Positions 53,406 to 61,880 of a stretch of DNA of 64,000 nt are shown in pieces; position 1 is the stretch's first letter, and each line of letters begins with the position of its first letter. The notes under the pieces were generated by a model. The model searched no databases, was not told the DNA's origin, and saw only the letters and a list, made by a program, of their open reading frames with translations. Source of the stretch: Chryseobacterium sp. G0162 (GTDB lineage: Bacteria; Bacteroidota; Bacteroidia; Flavobacteriales; Weeksellaceae); assembly GCF_003815715.1 (NCBI RefSeq), contig NZ_CP033922.1, positions 620,001 through 684,000 on the forward strand. Reading direction: 5' to 3'. The position numbers were made by a program, and so were the translations under genes.

Positions 53406-54716
53406 TTAAAGTGTCCCGGTAGATTTCAAAAGGTTATAATATTGATACAAAACGTTGATCTCTGCATTGGCAAAATCCAGCTCCGATTGCAGTTTCTGGT
53501 TCTGTGCATCAATCATTTCCGCCTGCACAGCCAATTGGTTCAGATATTTGGCTTCAGTAATTTTGTAATTTTCTTCTGCCAGCCTTTTGGAATCATTAAG
53601 AATGTCTGCCTGTTGAATCGCTTCCTGATATTTGGTATACGCTGCATTCACTCCCATATCTACATTCTGCTGTACCAAAGTCATAGCATCATTAGCCTGG
53701 TTCTTCTGCAATTCACCTAATTTTACTCTTTCTTTAGTTTTATACAGGGTATCAATATTGTAACTAAGAGAAACACCTGTCTGCCAACCTCCTGAATACA
53801 TATCCAAGACAGGATTTCTCGTAGTAATGGGTCTCTGTAAGGTATATCCACCGAATCCTGCCACAGTAGGTGAATTATCAGTTTTAATAATTTCAATATT
53901 CTTATCAGCTACCGCAATATTTTTCTGTGCAGACTTTAACACTGGATTGCTGTCATGAGCAAGACTCATATAATAATCCATTCCGATTCCTGATTCTTTG
54001 TTCGTCAAATTTTCAGTGGGAACAATTTCAGTATCAGAAGATAGCCCTAATGCAATATTCAGATTATAATTAAGAATTTTTCTATTGTTGGAAAGGGTAA
54101 GAATTCCCTGATCCAGATTTTTAAGGGCAAGTTCTCCACGAATTACTTCATTTCTGGTTACCATTCCCTGTTGATAGAATTTCTGAATATTCTTAAGACG
54201 TTCCTGAGCTAACTTCTTATTATTCTGAAACACTTCTTCCTGATTGATAATCTTGTAGACATCCAGATAGTTTGAAATCACTAAAAATTTTACATCCTGT
54301 TTATTTTTCTCCAAATCCAGTTCAGAAAGCTGTTTACGAAGCCCTGCCATTTCAATGGATTTATTTACCAATCCTCCTTTGAAGATCAGCTGTGTTGCCT
54401 GAACAGCGTAAGAACTTCCGTAGTGAGGCATCGGAACTTTTGTAGAATTAGAAAAGTCTTTATCGATAGCTACAGCATCTCCCAAATAGAATTGGCTTGT
54501 AGAAGCGGTGATGGTTGGAAGTTTCTGAAGCTTTACAACGTTGATATTCTGTTTTGCAATATCAATATTCTGAGCTGAAACCTTCAACTGCTGATGATTC
54601 TGGACTGCCAGTTCGGCAATCTCACCTGCGGTCATCTGTTTTACCTGTTGTGAAAAAAACAGCGCAGGAAAAGCTGCTATCAGAACTGATAGTGCTGTTT
54701 TTATATTCTTTGTCAT
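53406..54716 (-). CDS. TolC-family outer-membrane efflux protein
   Basis: Outer-membrane channel of the efflux pump, 436 residues, with signal peptide (ending L-F-F-S-Q) and two repeated long helical hairpins rich in Gln/Asn/Leu (K-N-K-K-L-A-Q-E-R-L-K-N-I and S-K-R-L-A-E-E-N-Y-K-I-T-E-A-K-Y). It is first in the tolC-hlyD-mfs operon. Upstream are a well-matched promoter with a palindrome over its -33 element, and then the AraC-type regulator gene on the same strand. Confidence 0.93.
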   Translation of the reverse strand: MTKNIKTALSVLIAAFPALFFSQQVKQMTAGEIAELAVQNHQQLKVSAQNIDIAKQNINVVKLQKLPTITASTSQFYLGDAVAIDKDFSNSTKVPMPHYGSSYAVQATQLIFKGGLVNKSIEMAGLRKQLSELDLEKNKQDVKFLVISNYLDVYKIINQEEVFQNNKKLAQERLKNIQKFYQQGMVTRNEVIRGELALKNLDQGILTLSNNRKILNYNLNIALGLSSDTEIVPTENLTNKESGIGMDYYMSLAHDSNPVLKSAQKNIAVADKNIEIIKTDNSPTVAGFGGYTLQRPITTRNPVLDMYSGGWQTGVSLSYNIDTLYKTKERVKLGELQKNQANDAMTLVQQNVDMGVNAAYTKYQEAIQQADILNDSKRLAEENYKITEAKYLNQLAVQAEMIDAQNQKLQSELDFANAEINVLYQYYNLLKSTGTL

Positions 54717-54736
54717 TTTACCTTGTTTTACAGATG

Positions 54737-54767
54737 CAAAGTTAGAACAACAACAAATTCAATCAAA
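54737..54767 (-). promoter_or_regulatory. Promoter of the tolC efflux operon
   Basis: On the minus strand TTTG (54767-54764), 19 nt, then TAACTTTG (54744-54737): a full match to the flavobacterial -33/-7 arrangement. Predicted start near 54730, about 14 nt before the tolC ATG. Confidence 0.7.
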
Positions 54768-54776
54768 TGTTTGATT
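54761..54776. promoter_or_regulatory. Palindrome overlapping the tolC -33 element
   Basis: AATCAAA and TTTGATT (7-bp perfect arms) around TG. It covers the -33 box of the tolC promoter, as expected for a regulator site. The AraC-type protein encoded just upstream is the obvious candidate, though AraC sites are more often direct repeats. Confidence 0.5.
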
Positions 54777-54805
54777 TTTGGAAAAAGATGTTCAAATGTA
54801 AGATT

Positions 54806-55651
54806 TTAACTTTCGAACTGATATCTGTATTGTCTTGGGCTTACCTCCAGATGTTTTTTAAAAAAGTGAGAAAATGCATACTGATCGCTAAAGCCGAGGA
54901 TCGAAGAAATCTCAGAAACAGGTTTACTAGAAGAGTTTAAAAGCACTTTCGCTTCATTGATAACGATTAAAGCTATGATGTGACTTGCGGTCTTTCCGGT
55001 AACGTCTTTCACCACCGATGATAGATGTCTGGTTGTAATGGATTGTCGTTCGGCATAGAACTCAACGGTTCTTTCTGTAAGGTGATATTCAGAAAGGTCT
55101 GTAAGAAAAACAAAGACAATTTCTTCCTGTCTGGACATCTGGTTCATGGAATTATTATCTTCTTTGGAAATAATTCCCGCCATCTGATAGCAGAATACAG
55201 AAAAAAGATGTTCCACCATTTCTTTTTTGTACAGCATCTCTGTTTCAGAATCAAGGATGTATTTCAGGAAGTTGACGCTTTTCCACACAACCTCCATTTC
55301 ATCTTCCGGAAAAGGAACTCCTTTATTCATCTGCTGCCTGAAGTATCGATATGTAATCAATCTATTGAATTTCAAAGATAAAGCAGAAATAAAATCCCTT
55401 TTATAAGAAACCATTCTCGACTGAAAGTCATCGCTTACTGCGACTACTTCATAAATAGTCTGCGGATCGGTTACCATAAACATATTGGCAGAAACCTCCA
55501 GATCGCTAAAGTGCTGACGAAGTTTTATGGTTCCTGATTTAATAAAAATAAATGCCGGATTTTCGGGCCGGAATGGTTTATCAACGGCAATTCTCTCAAA
55601 AATATTACGTTCCGTAGAGATTTCAACTCCGAACTTTTCTAAGGCAGACAT
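54806..55651 (-). CDS. AraC-family transcriptional regulator
   Basis: A 281-residue regulator. N-terminal cupin-like sensor half (~1-170; no ligand evident), C-terminal double helix-turn-helix with S-I-T-T-R-H-L-S-S-V-V-K-D-V-T-G-K-T-A (~205-225) and the family signature I-S-S-I-L-G-F-S-D-Q-Y-A-F-S-H-F-F-K-K-H. It is upstream of tolC-hlyD-mfs on the same strand with an 89-nt gap, so it probably controls the efflux operon in response to an exported compound. Confidence 0.93.
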   Translation of the reverse strand: MSALEKFGVEISTERNIFERIAVDKPFRPENPAFIFIKSGTIKLRQHFSDLEVSANMFMVTDPQTIYEVVAVSDDFQSRMVSYKRDFISALSLKFNRLITYRYFRQQMNKGVPFPEDEMEVVWKSVNFLKYILDSETEMLYKKEMVEHLFSVFCYQMAGIISKEDNNSMNQMSRQEEIVFVFLTDLSEYHLTERTVEFYAERQSITTRHLSSVVKDVTGKTASHIIALIVINEAKVLLNSSSKPVSEISSILGFSDQYAFSHFFKKHLEVSPRQYRYQFES

Positions 55652-55655
55652 AACA

Positions 55656-55687
55656 CAAATGTAAGCAATCTTATCACCGATTACAAA
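55656..55687 (-). promoter_or_regulatory. Promoter of the AraC regulator gene
   Basis: Minus-strand TTTG (55687-55684), 20 nt, TACATTTG (55663-55656). The predicted start falls on or next to the ATG at 55651, so a leaderless transcript is likely. Confidence 0.6.
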
Positions 55688-55724
55688 ATTTTATTATTTT
55701 AGCATTAATCCAATTCCTGTCAGT

Positions 55725-56198
55725 ATGAGAAAGGTTGATTTATTATTTGCAGAATATAGCAAGAGCCATAGAAATGCGACTAACAAGTTCATTCACTGGT
55801 TTTGCGTACCCCTAATTTTTTGTTCTATCCTCGGATTTATTTCGTTGATTCCTTCCCCCCATTTCTGTATTTCTTATTTTGGATGCATTAGTATCATCAG
55901 TTTAATTGCCATTGTCATCATCAGTTTGTATTATATCAGACTATCCCTGCTCATTGGTTTCATAATGATCTTTACAATGTTGTTGGCAGAACACTTTATT
56001 TATCGTACCAATATCAGTTTGGGTAAACAGTCCTGGATCATATATCTGAGTGTCTTTTTAATTACCTGGATTCTTCAGTTTATCGGACATAAAATTGAAG
56101 GTAAAAAGCCTTCTTTTCTTAAAGATATTCAGTTTTTACTGATCGGGCCGATATGGCTTTTAAGTTTTATTCTTAAAAAGACAGGAATAAGATATTAA
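55725..56198 (+). CDS. Mpo1-like (DUF962) membrane protein
   Basis: A 157-residue membrane protein with about four hydrophobic segments. The N-terminal F-A-E-Y-S-K-S-H-R-N-A-T-N-K-F-I-H-W-F-C-V-P block with two His, and later A-E-H-F-I-Y…Q-F-I-G-H-K-I-E-G-K-K-P, is the DUF962/Mpo1 signature. Yeast Mpo1 is an Fe-dependent dioxygenase in 2-hydroxy fatty acid breakdown; by analogy this may act on lipids, but bacterial members are uncharacterised. Divergent from araC. Confidence 0.88.
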   Translation: MRKVDLLFAEYSKSHRNATNKFIHWFCVPLIFCSILGFISLIPSPHFCISYFGCISIISLIAIVIISLYYIRLSLLIGFIMIFTMLLAEHFIYRTNISLGKQSWIIYLSVFLITWILQFIGHKIEGKKPSFLKDIQFLLIGPIWLLSFILKKTGIRY

Positions 56199-56288
56199 TT
56201 TATTGGGCTTATTCTTTTAAACAATTTCGTAGACCCTTATTTTTTCTAAGCATGGTTTTTGATAGTATTCATGAAAAATTAACTATTC

Positions 56289-57143
56289 ATGAGAACAATA
56301 CTGTTACCTTTACTTTTCATTGCCTTTATCAATTGCAGTAAATCTAATGCTGATAAGCATTCCGTGAATGCTGCTCTTACAGAAATAATAATGGAAGATG
56401 AAGCTCCACGTCCGCCCTCTTCCCTTTCTGAAAAACTTCTTCCTGATAATAAATCGTCCACTTCTGCTGAAATTAAAACAGATACGATATCCCGTAAAAT
56501 CATCAAAAACGGAAATATGAGAATTCAGGTTGGTGAGATAAAAAAAGCGCAAACCCTCGTCAATGACATTCTGAAAAAGAACAATGCTTATATCCAGAAA
56601 GAAGAATTTCAGAATACCGATATGAATGAAACCATGAATCTAACCATCCGGGTTCCTCACAAGAATTTTGATGCACTTATCAACTCATTTTCTGATGGTG
56701 TAGGTTCTGTGTTATCTAAAAATATTTCATCAGATGATGTGACAGAGGAATATACTGATGTATCCATAAAACTGGCCAACAAAAAAATCTATCTTGAAAA
56801 GTATAGAGATATGCTTAAAAGTGCGAAAACCACTAAAGATATGCTGGAAATTCAGGAAAAGATCCGTATACTGGAAGATGAAATTGATGTGGCTGAAGGC
56901 AGACTCCGCTTTATAGACGACAGGGTGAATTACAGCACTTTAAATTTAAGTTTATATAAAGAAAAAGTAAGAAGCTCTGCAACGTCTAAAATTGGATTCG
57001 GAAGCCGGTTTGTAGATTCTCTGACAGAAGGATGGAACAGTTTTGTAGCCTTTTTATTAGGGATTATTTCCTTTTGGCCATTCTTTTTGCTAATTCCCCT
57101 GGTGATTTTCCTATGGAAAAAATGGAAAAAGAGAAAACCGTAA
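56289..57143 (+). CDS. DUF4349-type lipoprotein with C-terminal membrane segment
   Basis: A 284-residue predicted envelope lipoprotein (M-R-T-I-L-L-P…A-F-I-N-C17). The middle (~75-215) is the DUF4349 domain: R-K-I-I-K-N-G-N-M-R-I-Q-V, a coiled coil and D-V-S-I-K-L-A-N-K-K…L-R-F-I-D-D-R-V-N-Y-S-T-L-N-L. The C terminus has one membrane segment (~250-276) followed by a basic tail. Function unknown. A strong terminator follows. Confidence 0.85.
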   Translation: MRTILLPLLFIAFINCSKSNADKHSVNAALTEIIMEDEAPRPPSSLSEKLLPDNKSSTSAEIKTDTISRKIIKNGNMRIQVGEIKKAQTLVNDILKKNNAYIQKEEFQNTDMNETMNLTIRVPHKNFDALINSFSDGVGSVLSKNISSDDVTEEYTDVSIKLANKKIYLEKYRDMLKSAKTTKDMLEIQEKIRILEDEIDVAEGRLRFIDDRVNYSTLNLSLYKEKVRSSATSKIGFGSRFVDSLTEGWNSFVAFLLGIISFWPFFLLIPLVIFLWKKWKKRKP

Positions 57144-57168
57144 TTTTTTCAATATAAACATACATAAG

Positions 57169-57198
57169 AAAGCCGAATCACTATTGAGATTCGGCTTT
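57169..57198. terminator. Bidirectional terminator
   Basis: Eleven-bp perfect stem AAAGCCGAATC/GATTCGGCTTT with an 8-nt loop between convergent genes and a T-rich flank. Confidence 0.9.
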
Positions 57199-57202
57199 TA
57201 TT

Positions 57203-58213
57203 TTATTGGGCATATTTTGTTGGAAGATCCGGATAATCATCTTTTAATGGGATCGTTTTTCCTCCTTTAGAGATTTCAGCTTTAGGATGCTCGTTTTTAA
57301 ACAGTTTAAAAGTAATAAAAACAGGTTCACTACTCTTCATCATGTTCAACTCTTTAAAAGCGTCCAAAATTTCCTGGCTGTCAAAGGAATAACTACTTCC
57401 GTATTTCTGTGTATTTCCCCAATCTATTAAAATCCTATTTGGAATATTTCTGCGTTTTGCATCCTCAAAGGTTTCATTGTCTGTTCTCATTGATTTACCA
57501 TCAAAAGCATAGGCAGAAATTTCTGAAATTTCCTCAGCATCTTCAGTTTCAATTTTCACTCCCCACAAATACTTTTGGATTAAAATATCTGAATAATCTG
57601 ATACTTCTTTCAGGGAAGGAAATTCATTATACTCGTTACCGGCATACTTTCTGTACACCAACATTTTCAAGATTCCCGGTATTTCTTTTGCCTGAAAATT
57701 TTCAACTAATTTTGATCCAAAACTCTTATTCTTCGACTGCTCAACCATCATCAAAACCTTCCCTTCCGGTTGAATTTCTACCTTCAAATCTGCTCCCAAG
57801 CTTTTATTTTCTAATAAAGTCTTCATTTTATCCAAAGGAAGCCTTACATTCAGCTGATAGAACTTTTTCTCTTCAACAGAATAGTATTTAACGGATAAAG
57901 AATCGGGCAGCAAATCATCCTGAGTCCAAAAATAAGCGGAATCAGATCCTTTTTTTGAAACAATTAATTTAGGAGAATCGAACTCTAATCTATTTTCAGA
58001 TTGATTAAAAGTATTGATAAAAACAGCATCAAGAATCTTCAACATTCCTGATTTCTCATCTGATGAATTCGGTTCTAGGCTTATGATCTTTGCTGACCAG
58101 CTTAATTTATCAAATTCCTTTTTTTTCACCAACGTAATTCCATACAGAATAACCAGCAATATAAAAATGCCTGCCAAACAAAAATTCAAGTAATCGATGA
58201 CCGTTTTCTTCAT
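57203..58213 (-). CDS. Membrane-anchored protein of unknown function
   Basis: A 336-residue protein with one N-terminal membrane segment (~10-29, F-C-L-A-G-I-F-I-L-L-V-I-L-Y-G-I-T-L-V) and a large mainly beta extracytoplasmic region, charged and without cysteines. I do not recognise it. It follows the small membrane gene 58218-58508 by 4 nt, so the two are an operon and may work together. Confidence 0.65.
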   Translation of the reverse strand: MKKTVIDYLNFCLAGIFILLVILYGITLVKKKEFDKLSWSAKIISLEPNSSDEKSGMLKILDAVFINTFNQSENRLEFDSPKLIVSKKGSDSAYFWTQDDLLPDSLSVKYYSVEEKKFYQLNVRLPLDKMKTLLENKSLGADLKVEIQPEGKVLMMVEQSKNKSFGSKLVENFQAKEIPGILKMLVYRKYAGNEYNEFPSLKEVSDYSDILIQKYLWGVKIETEDAEEISEISAYAFDGKSMRTDNETFEDAKRRNIPNRILIDWGNTQKYGSSYSFDSQEILDAFKELNMMKSSEPVFITFKLFKNEHPKAEISKGGKTIPLKDDYPDLPTKYAQ

Positions 58214-58217
58214 GTTT

Positions 58218-58508
58218 TTAGTGGTTAAAGGATCTTCCTAAAGCTGCTAAAAAACTCAATGCTATAAAACCTAAAATTGAAATAATTACTATAAAAATAG
58301 TAAAATATTTAAATGATTTTTTATATCTGGATTCTCCAATAAACATAGTAAGAAAAATAGAAACTACCGGTATTAAAAAACAAACAAAAGCAAAACTTAA
58401 ACCTTCCCCTATCTTAACCTCAATATCTACATAATCCAAGTATTTAATAAGTAATACCTGAATACAAAACAATAGAAAAACGGTAAGAAATGGGTTATTT
58501 TTCATCAT
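58218..58508 (-). CDS. Small four-segment-like membrane protein
   Basis: A 96-residue protein, mostly hydrophobic, with about three membrane segments (F-L-T-V-F-L-L-F-C-I-Q-V-L-L-I, F-A-F-V-C-F-L-I-P-V-V-S-I-F-L, Y-F-T-I-F-I-V-I-I-S-I-L-G-F-I-A). No family recognised. It overlaps nothing, starts 7 nt after the downstream end of the rsmI-like gene and is 4 nt before the next unknown gene. Confidence 0.6.
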   Translation of the reverse strand: MMKNNPFLTVFLLFCIQVLLIKYLDYVDIEVKIGEGLSFAFVCFLIPVVSIFLTMFIGESRYKKSFKYFTIFIVIISILGFIALSFLAALGRSFNH

Positions 58509-58515
58509 TATTTTT

Positions 58516-59214
58516 TTATTTTCCTAATACGAATACAGCAGGAACTTTATGAAGCTCAGGCTTTTGTTTCTGCCAGTCTTTTATTGTTTTCGTCTTGATA
58601 AATTCATGCTCAGGATCATTGATATTAGCAGCGATGCAAAGTTTTGTATTGGGGGACAAAAACTTCGTCAGGTCTTCAATAAGCTGATTGTTTCTGTAAG
58701 GAGTTTCCATAAAAATTTGTGAATATCCTGTTTTCTGAACTACACTTTCCAGCTGTTGAATCTGCTTCTTTTTTTCACTTTTATCAATCGGAAGATATCC
58801 ATTAAATGTAAATTCCTGCCCGTTGAATCCACTGGATATTAACGCCAGAATAATAGATGATGGTCCTGAAATAGGAATGACCCTGATATTTTTTTCATGG
58901 CACCATTTTACCATCAGGTTTCCCGGATCTGCAATACAAGGCAATCCTGCCTCTGAAAGCAGCCCGAAGTCCTGCCCTTTCAACATCAGATGTTGCGCTT
59001 CTTTGATGTCAGCATTTTCTGTATACTTATCCAATAAAAACAGTTTCAGATCAGCCTGTTTCTTTTCAGGAGCAAAGAATTTAACCACCTTTCTGGCGGT
59101 TTTCTCATTTTCCACAAAGAAGTAATCCGTTTGCATGATATATTCCTTAATAACCGGCGCAAAATGAGTGATAGAAGTATTTTCTGATAAGTAAGCAGGG
59201 AGTAAAAAAAGCAT
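58516..59214 (-). CDS. RsmI-like SAM-dependent methyltransferase
   Basis: A 232-residue tetrapyrrole-methylase-fold enzyme similar to RsmI, which methylates the 2'-O of C1402 in 16S rRNA. Motifs: L-L-S-E-A-G-L-P-C-I-A-D-P-G (~91-104), I-P-I-S-G-P-S-S-I-I-L-A-L (~121-133), F-M-E-T-P-Y-R-N (~178). The N terminus lacks the L-Y-x-V-A-T-P-I-G-N of standard RsmI and reads L-L-P-A-Y-L-S-E-N, matching the shorter flavobacterial group. Its start is 4 nt after the upstream NTF2-like gene stop. Confidence 0.88.
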   Translation of the reverse strand: MLFLLPAYLSENTSITHFAPVIKEYIMQTDYFFVENEKTARKVVKFFAPEKKQADLKLFLLDKYTENADIKEAQHLMLKGQDFGLLSEAGLPCIADPGNLMVKWCHEKNIRVIPISGPSSIILALISSGFNGQEFTFNGYLPIDKSEKKKQIQQLESVVQKTGYSQIFMETPYRNNQLIEDLTKFLSPNTKLCIAANINDPEHEFIKTKTIKDWQKQKPELHKVPAVFVLGK

Positions 59215-59218
59215 TGTT

Positions 59219-59719
59219 TTATTTTTTAGTTCTTTCGTTTAATGATGGTTGTGGGAAGTATTTTGCAAGGTCCATGGAGAAGGTTACAGAAGTTATTTTC
59301 CAGATTCCGTTAATCTTCATCAGCATCCAGATCTCTTTTCCCCAGTTTTCCATTTTTCCGTCATACCAAAAACTGTAATCGAAATTGGCAGAAGCTACTG
59401 CTCCATCTTCAACGATTTTAATATTGTCAAATTTTTCTTCAGACTTGTCGTCTTTAAAGCCTTTGATGAAAGCTTTATAATCATCAGCAAAATAATATTC
59501 TGCTTTAGGATTTTTCTCCAGACGTTTCGCCTGTGTCCTATCTTTATAGATTCCAGTCCAAAGTACAGGTTCCTGAAATAACGACAGGTATTGAGCTTCA
59601 TTTCTTGTTTTAATACTTTCCATAAAGTCATTCATTACTTTAAGTATTTCTTTTTCATCTTTGGTTTGAGCGAAAGAGAAATTAAAGCCAAGTACAAGTA
59701 ATAATAATAGTTTTTTCAT
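59219..59719 (-). CDS. Exported NTF2-like protein
   Basis: A 166-residue protein with signal peptide (M-K-K-L-L-L-L-L-V…F-S-F-A-Q) and NTF2-like features: V-M-N-D-F-M-E-S-I-K-T-R-N-E-A-Q-Y-L-S-L-F (~29-48) and W-M-L-M-K-I-N-G-I-W-K-I-T-S-V. It resembles the exported NTF2-like protein at 27059-27580 in size and layout. Function unknown. It follows the phosphatase gene by 2 nt and precedes the rsmI-like gene by 4 nt. Confidence 0.75.
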   Translation of the reverse strand: MKKLLLLLVLGFNFSFAQTKDEKEILKVMNDFMESIKTRNEAQYLSLFQEPVLWTGIYKDRTQAKRLEKNPKAEYYFADDYKAFIKGFKDDKSEEKFDNIKIVEDGAVASANFDYSFWYDGKMENWGKEIWMLMKINGIWKITSVTFSMDLAKYFPQPSLNERTKK

Positions 59720-59721
59720 GA

Positions 59722-60174
59722 TTATGTTATTAGGATTTGCTTTCTGATGATATCACATCCCTTCTCCAAAAGTTGGAAAACATCTTCAAAATCTTTCATA
59801 TCTCCCCAATACGGATCCGGAACTTCAGCATTTTCGCGATCTCCCAACACCTCCAGAAACAATGATATTTTCTGGCGTTCTTCTTCATTTTTAGCTTTGG
59901 AAACAACATCTTCAAACACGTCTATATCCATACAGTAGATCTTATCAAAAGTTTCATAATCTGCCCTTGTGATAGGCCTGGATCTTTGTCTGGAAATATC
60001 AACACTATGATTAGCTGCTGTTTTAATGGCTCTTTTATCCGGATGTTCTCCTTCATGCATGGAAATGGTTCCGGCAGAATCTACCATAAAGCTTTCGGGT
60101 ACTTTTGTTTTCATAATTCCTTCTGCCAAAGGGCTTCTGCATATATTTCCGAGACAAACCATCAGGATTTTCAT
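59722..60174 (-). CDS. Low-molecular-weight protein-tyrosine phosphatase
   Basis: Removes phosphate from tyrosine or arginine residues; 150 residues. Catalytic P-loop V-C7-L-G-N-I-C12-R13-S at the N terminus and the general-acid loop V-P-D-P-Y-W-G near residue 118 are complete. It heads the order phosphatase-NTF2-rsmI-like and is 115 nt downstream of dnaA on the same strand. The substrate is unknown; no tyrosine kinase or polysaccharide genes are near. Confidence 0.94.
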   Translation of the reverse strand: MKILMVCLGNICRSPLAEGIMKTKVPESFMVDSAGTISMHEGEHPDKRAIKTAANHSVDISRQRSRPITRADYETFDKIYCMDIDVFEDVVSKAKNEEERQKISLFLEVLGDRENAEVPDPYWGDMKDFEDVFQLLEKGCDIIRKQILIT

Positions 60175-60289
60175 AGTCTGATATTTAATAAATTAAACTG
60201 CAATCAACATGTATTGTTTCAACAAATCTAAATAAAAAATGAAGAATATAACTATTCTTCATTCTTTAATATTTTAGCTTAAGATCATC

Positions 60290-61744
60290 TTACTGCTTAA
60301 TTCTTTCGGTAAGATCCTTAACGTATTTCTTGATTTCTTTATCAATTTTCGATACATCTTTGATGGTATCACAAGCATACATTACTGTAGAGTGGTCCTT
60401 CCCTCCCATTTCTTCACCAATTTTAGTGAATGTGGAATTGGTAAATTCTTTTGAGAAATACATAGCCAACTGTCTTGGTAATGCAATCTCTCTCTTTCTT
60501 GTTTTAGAAAGAAGCTGCTCTTTTTTGATTCCAAAATAGTCGCACACTACTTCCTGAATATAAGGAATATTGATGACCTTCTTTTGGTTGGCAGCAATTC
60601 TGTTGATGGTTTCCTTTAATAATTCAAGACTTAAGTCTCTCTTATATACTGTAGAATATGCAATTACCGAGTTGATAACCCCGATTAATTCTCTAACATT
60701 TGTTTTAGTTTCAACAGCAAGGAAATCAAGCATATCACCAGGAAGTACAATTCCGTCTCTGCTTAGTTTGTCTTCAATGATCTGTCTTCTTGTAGATAAA
60801 TCCGGAGATTTGATTTCTGCAGAAAGTCCCCATTTGAAACGGGAAACAATCCTGTCCTGGATATCCATGATGTCTGCAGGTGCTTTATCAGAAGTCAGGA
60901 TAATCTGCTTTCCATTTTGGTGCAAGTGATCAAAAATATGGAAGAAACTGTCCTGCGTTGCCGATTTTCCTGATAAGAACTGAATATCATCAATAATCAG
61001 GACATCTACCATTTGATAGAAATTAGCAAATTCTGTTTGCTTATGTGCTTTTGCAGCTGAAATAAACTGCTGAATGAATTTCTCTGAAGACAAATAAAGA
61101 ACTACTTTGTCTGGAAACTGATTCTTAACTTCAAGACCAACAGCCTGTCCTAAGTGTGTTTTTCCTACTCCATATCCTCCATATAAGAATAATGGGTTGA
61201 ATGCTGTAGCTCCCGGTCTTTTTGCAATAGATCTTGCTACGGTAGCTGCAAATTTATTACTCTCTCCTTCTACATAACTATCAAAAGAATAGTCTGGTTT
61301 CAAGTTAGAATCAATATTTACTTTTCTAATTCCAGGGACCACAAAAGGGTTTACAATATTAGCAGAGAATCCTTGTGGCATTGTTTCCTGTGTTTTTGGA
61401 GTAGGAACGCTTTGTCCCTTCATATTCATGGTAACCGGCTTTTCCTCACCTTTTGGTCTGTTTTCCATTACAGAATACCATAATTTCACTCCTTTTCCAA
61501 CATTTTTCTTCAGGGCAGCAGAAAGTAAGGACAAGTAATTATCCTCGATATATTCCTTGTAAAAATCGCTCGGTACGATAAGCGTAAGGTTATTAGACAC
61601 TAATGAAAGTGGCTGCACCTTATCGAATAACATATCGAAAGATTTTTCAAGTTTTTTCAGGTCAGAATTATCTTCAGCTGCGTTCAAGTTATCGCGCATA
61701 AACTGAAGGCACTTCTGCCATATCATCATTAAATTGTCATCCAT
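60290..61744 (-). CDS. dnaA: Chromosomal replication initiator DnaA
   Basis: Initiator of chromosome replication, 484 residues, four domains: N-terminal interaction domain (~1-85), linker, AAA+ ATPase (~140-345; Walker A G-G-Y-G-V-G-K-T-H, Walker B V-L-I-I-D-D-I-Q-F-L), and the C-terminal DNA-binding domain with G-G-K-D-H-S-T-V-M-Y-A-C. dnaN and other classic oriC neighbours are absent, and I see no cluster of TTATNCACA boxes on either side, so the origin may lie elsewhere. Confidence 0.97.
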   Translation of the reverse strand: MDDNLMMIWQKCLQFMRDNLNAAEDNSDLKKLEKSFDMLFDKVQPLSLVSNNLTLIVPSDFYKEYIEDNYLSLLSAALKKNVGKGVKLWYSVMENRPKGEEKPVTMNMKGQSVPTPKTQETMPQGFSANIVNPFVVPGIRKVNIDSNLKPDYSFDSYVEGESNKFAATVARSIAKRPGATAFNPLFLYGGYGVGKTHLGQAVGLEVKNQFPDKVVLYLSSEKFIQQFISAAKAHKQTEFANFYQMVDVLIIDDIQFLSGKSATQDSFFHIFDHLHQNGKQIILTSDKAPADIMDIQDRIVSRFKWGLSAEIKSPDLSTRRQIIEDKLSRDGIVLPGDMLDFLAVETKTNVRELIGVINSVIAYSTVYKRDLSLELLKETINRIAANQKKVINIPYIQEVVCDYFGIKKEQLLSKTRKREIALPRQLAMYFSKEFTNSTFTKIGEEMGGKDHSTVMYACDTIKDVSKIDKEIKKYVKDLTERIKQ

Positions 61745-61826
61745 TTTTATGCCCTGATTATTCTTTTGTTTGTACTGTTTTTAGAAGGGAGACAAAGGTC
61801 CAATATTTTCTTTTTAAAAAAAAATA

Positions 61827-61858
61827 TTGCAGGTATTGATTATTTAAAAATATATTTG
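61827..61858 (+). promoter_or_regulatory. Promoter of the thioesterase gene
   Basis: TTGC at 61827-61830, 20 nt, then TATATTTG at 61851-61858: a good -33/-7 pair. Transcription would start near 61864, after the first possible ATG (61860), which favours the later start at 61881. Confidence 0.65.
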
Positions 61859-61880
61859 TATGTATAATTTAAGACCTAAA

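Noticed and set aside
50566..54716. The TolC/HlyD/MFS pump as exporter of the peptides
   Set aside because: It is 15 kb or more away with its own AraC regulator and is of the drug-efflux MFS type; peptide exporters are usually ABC transporters with a peptidase domain.
61745..61880. Chromosomal origin next to dnaA
   Set aside because: The region is A/T-rich, but no TTATNCACA-type DnaA boxes are seen there or at 60175-60289, and dnaN is absent.
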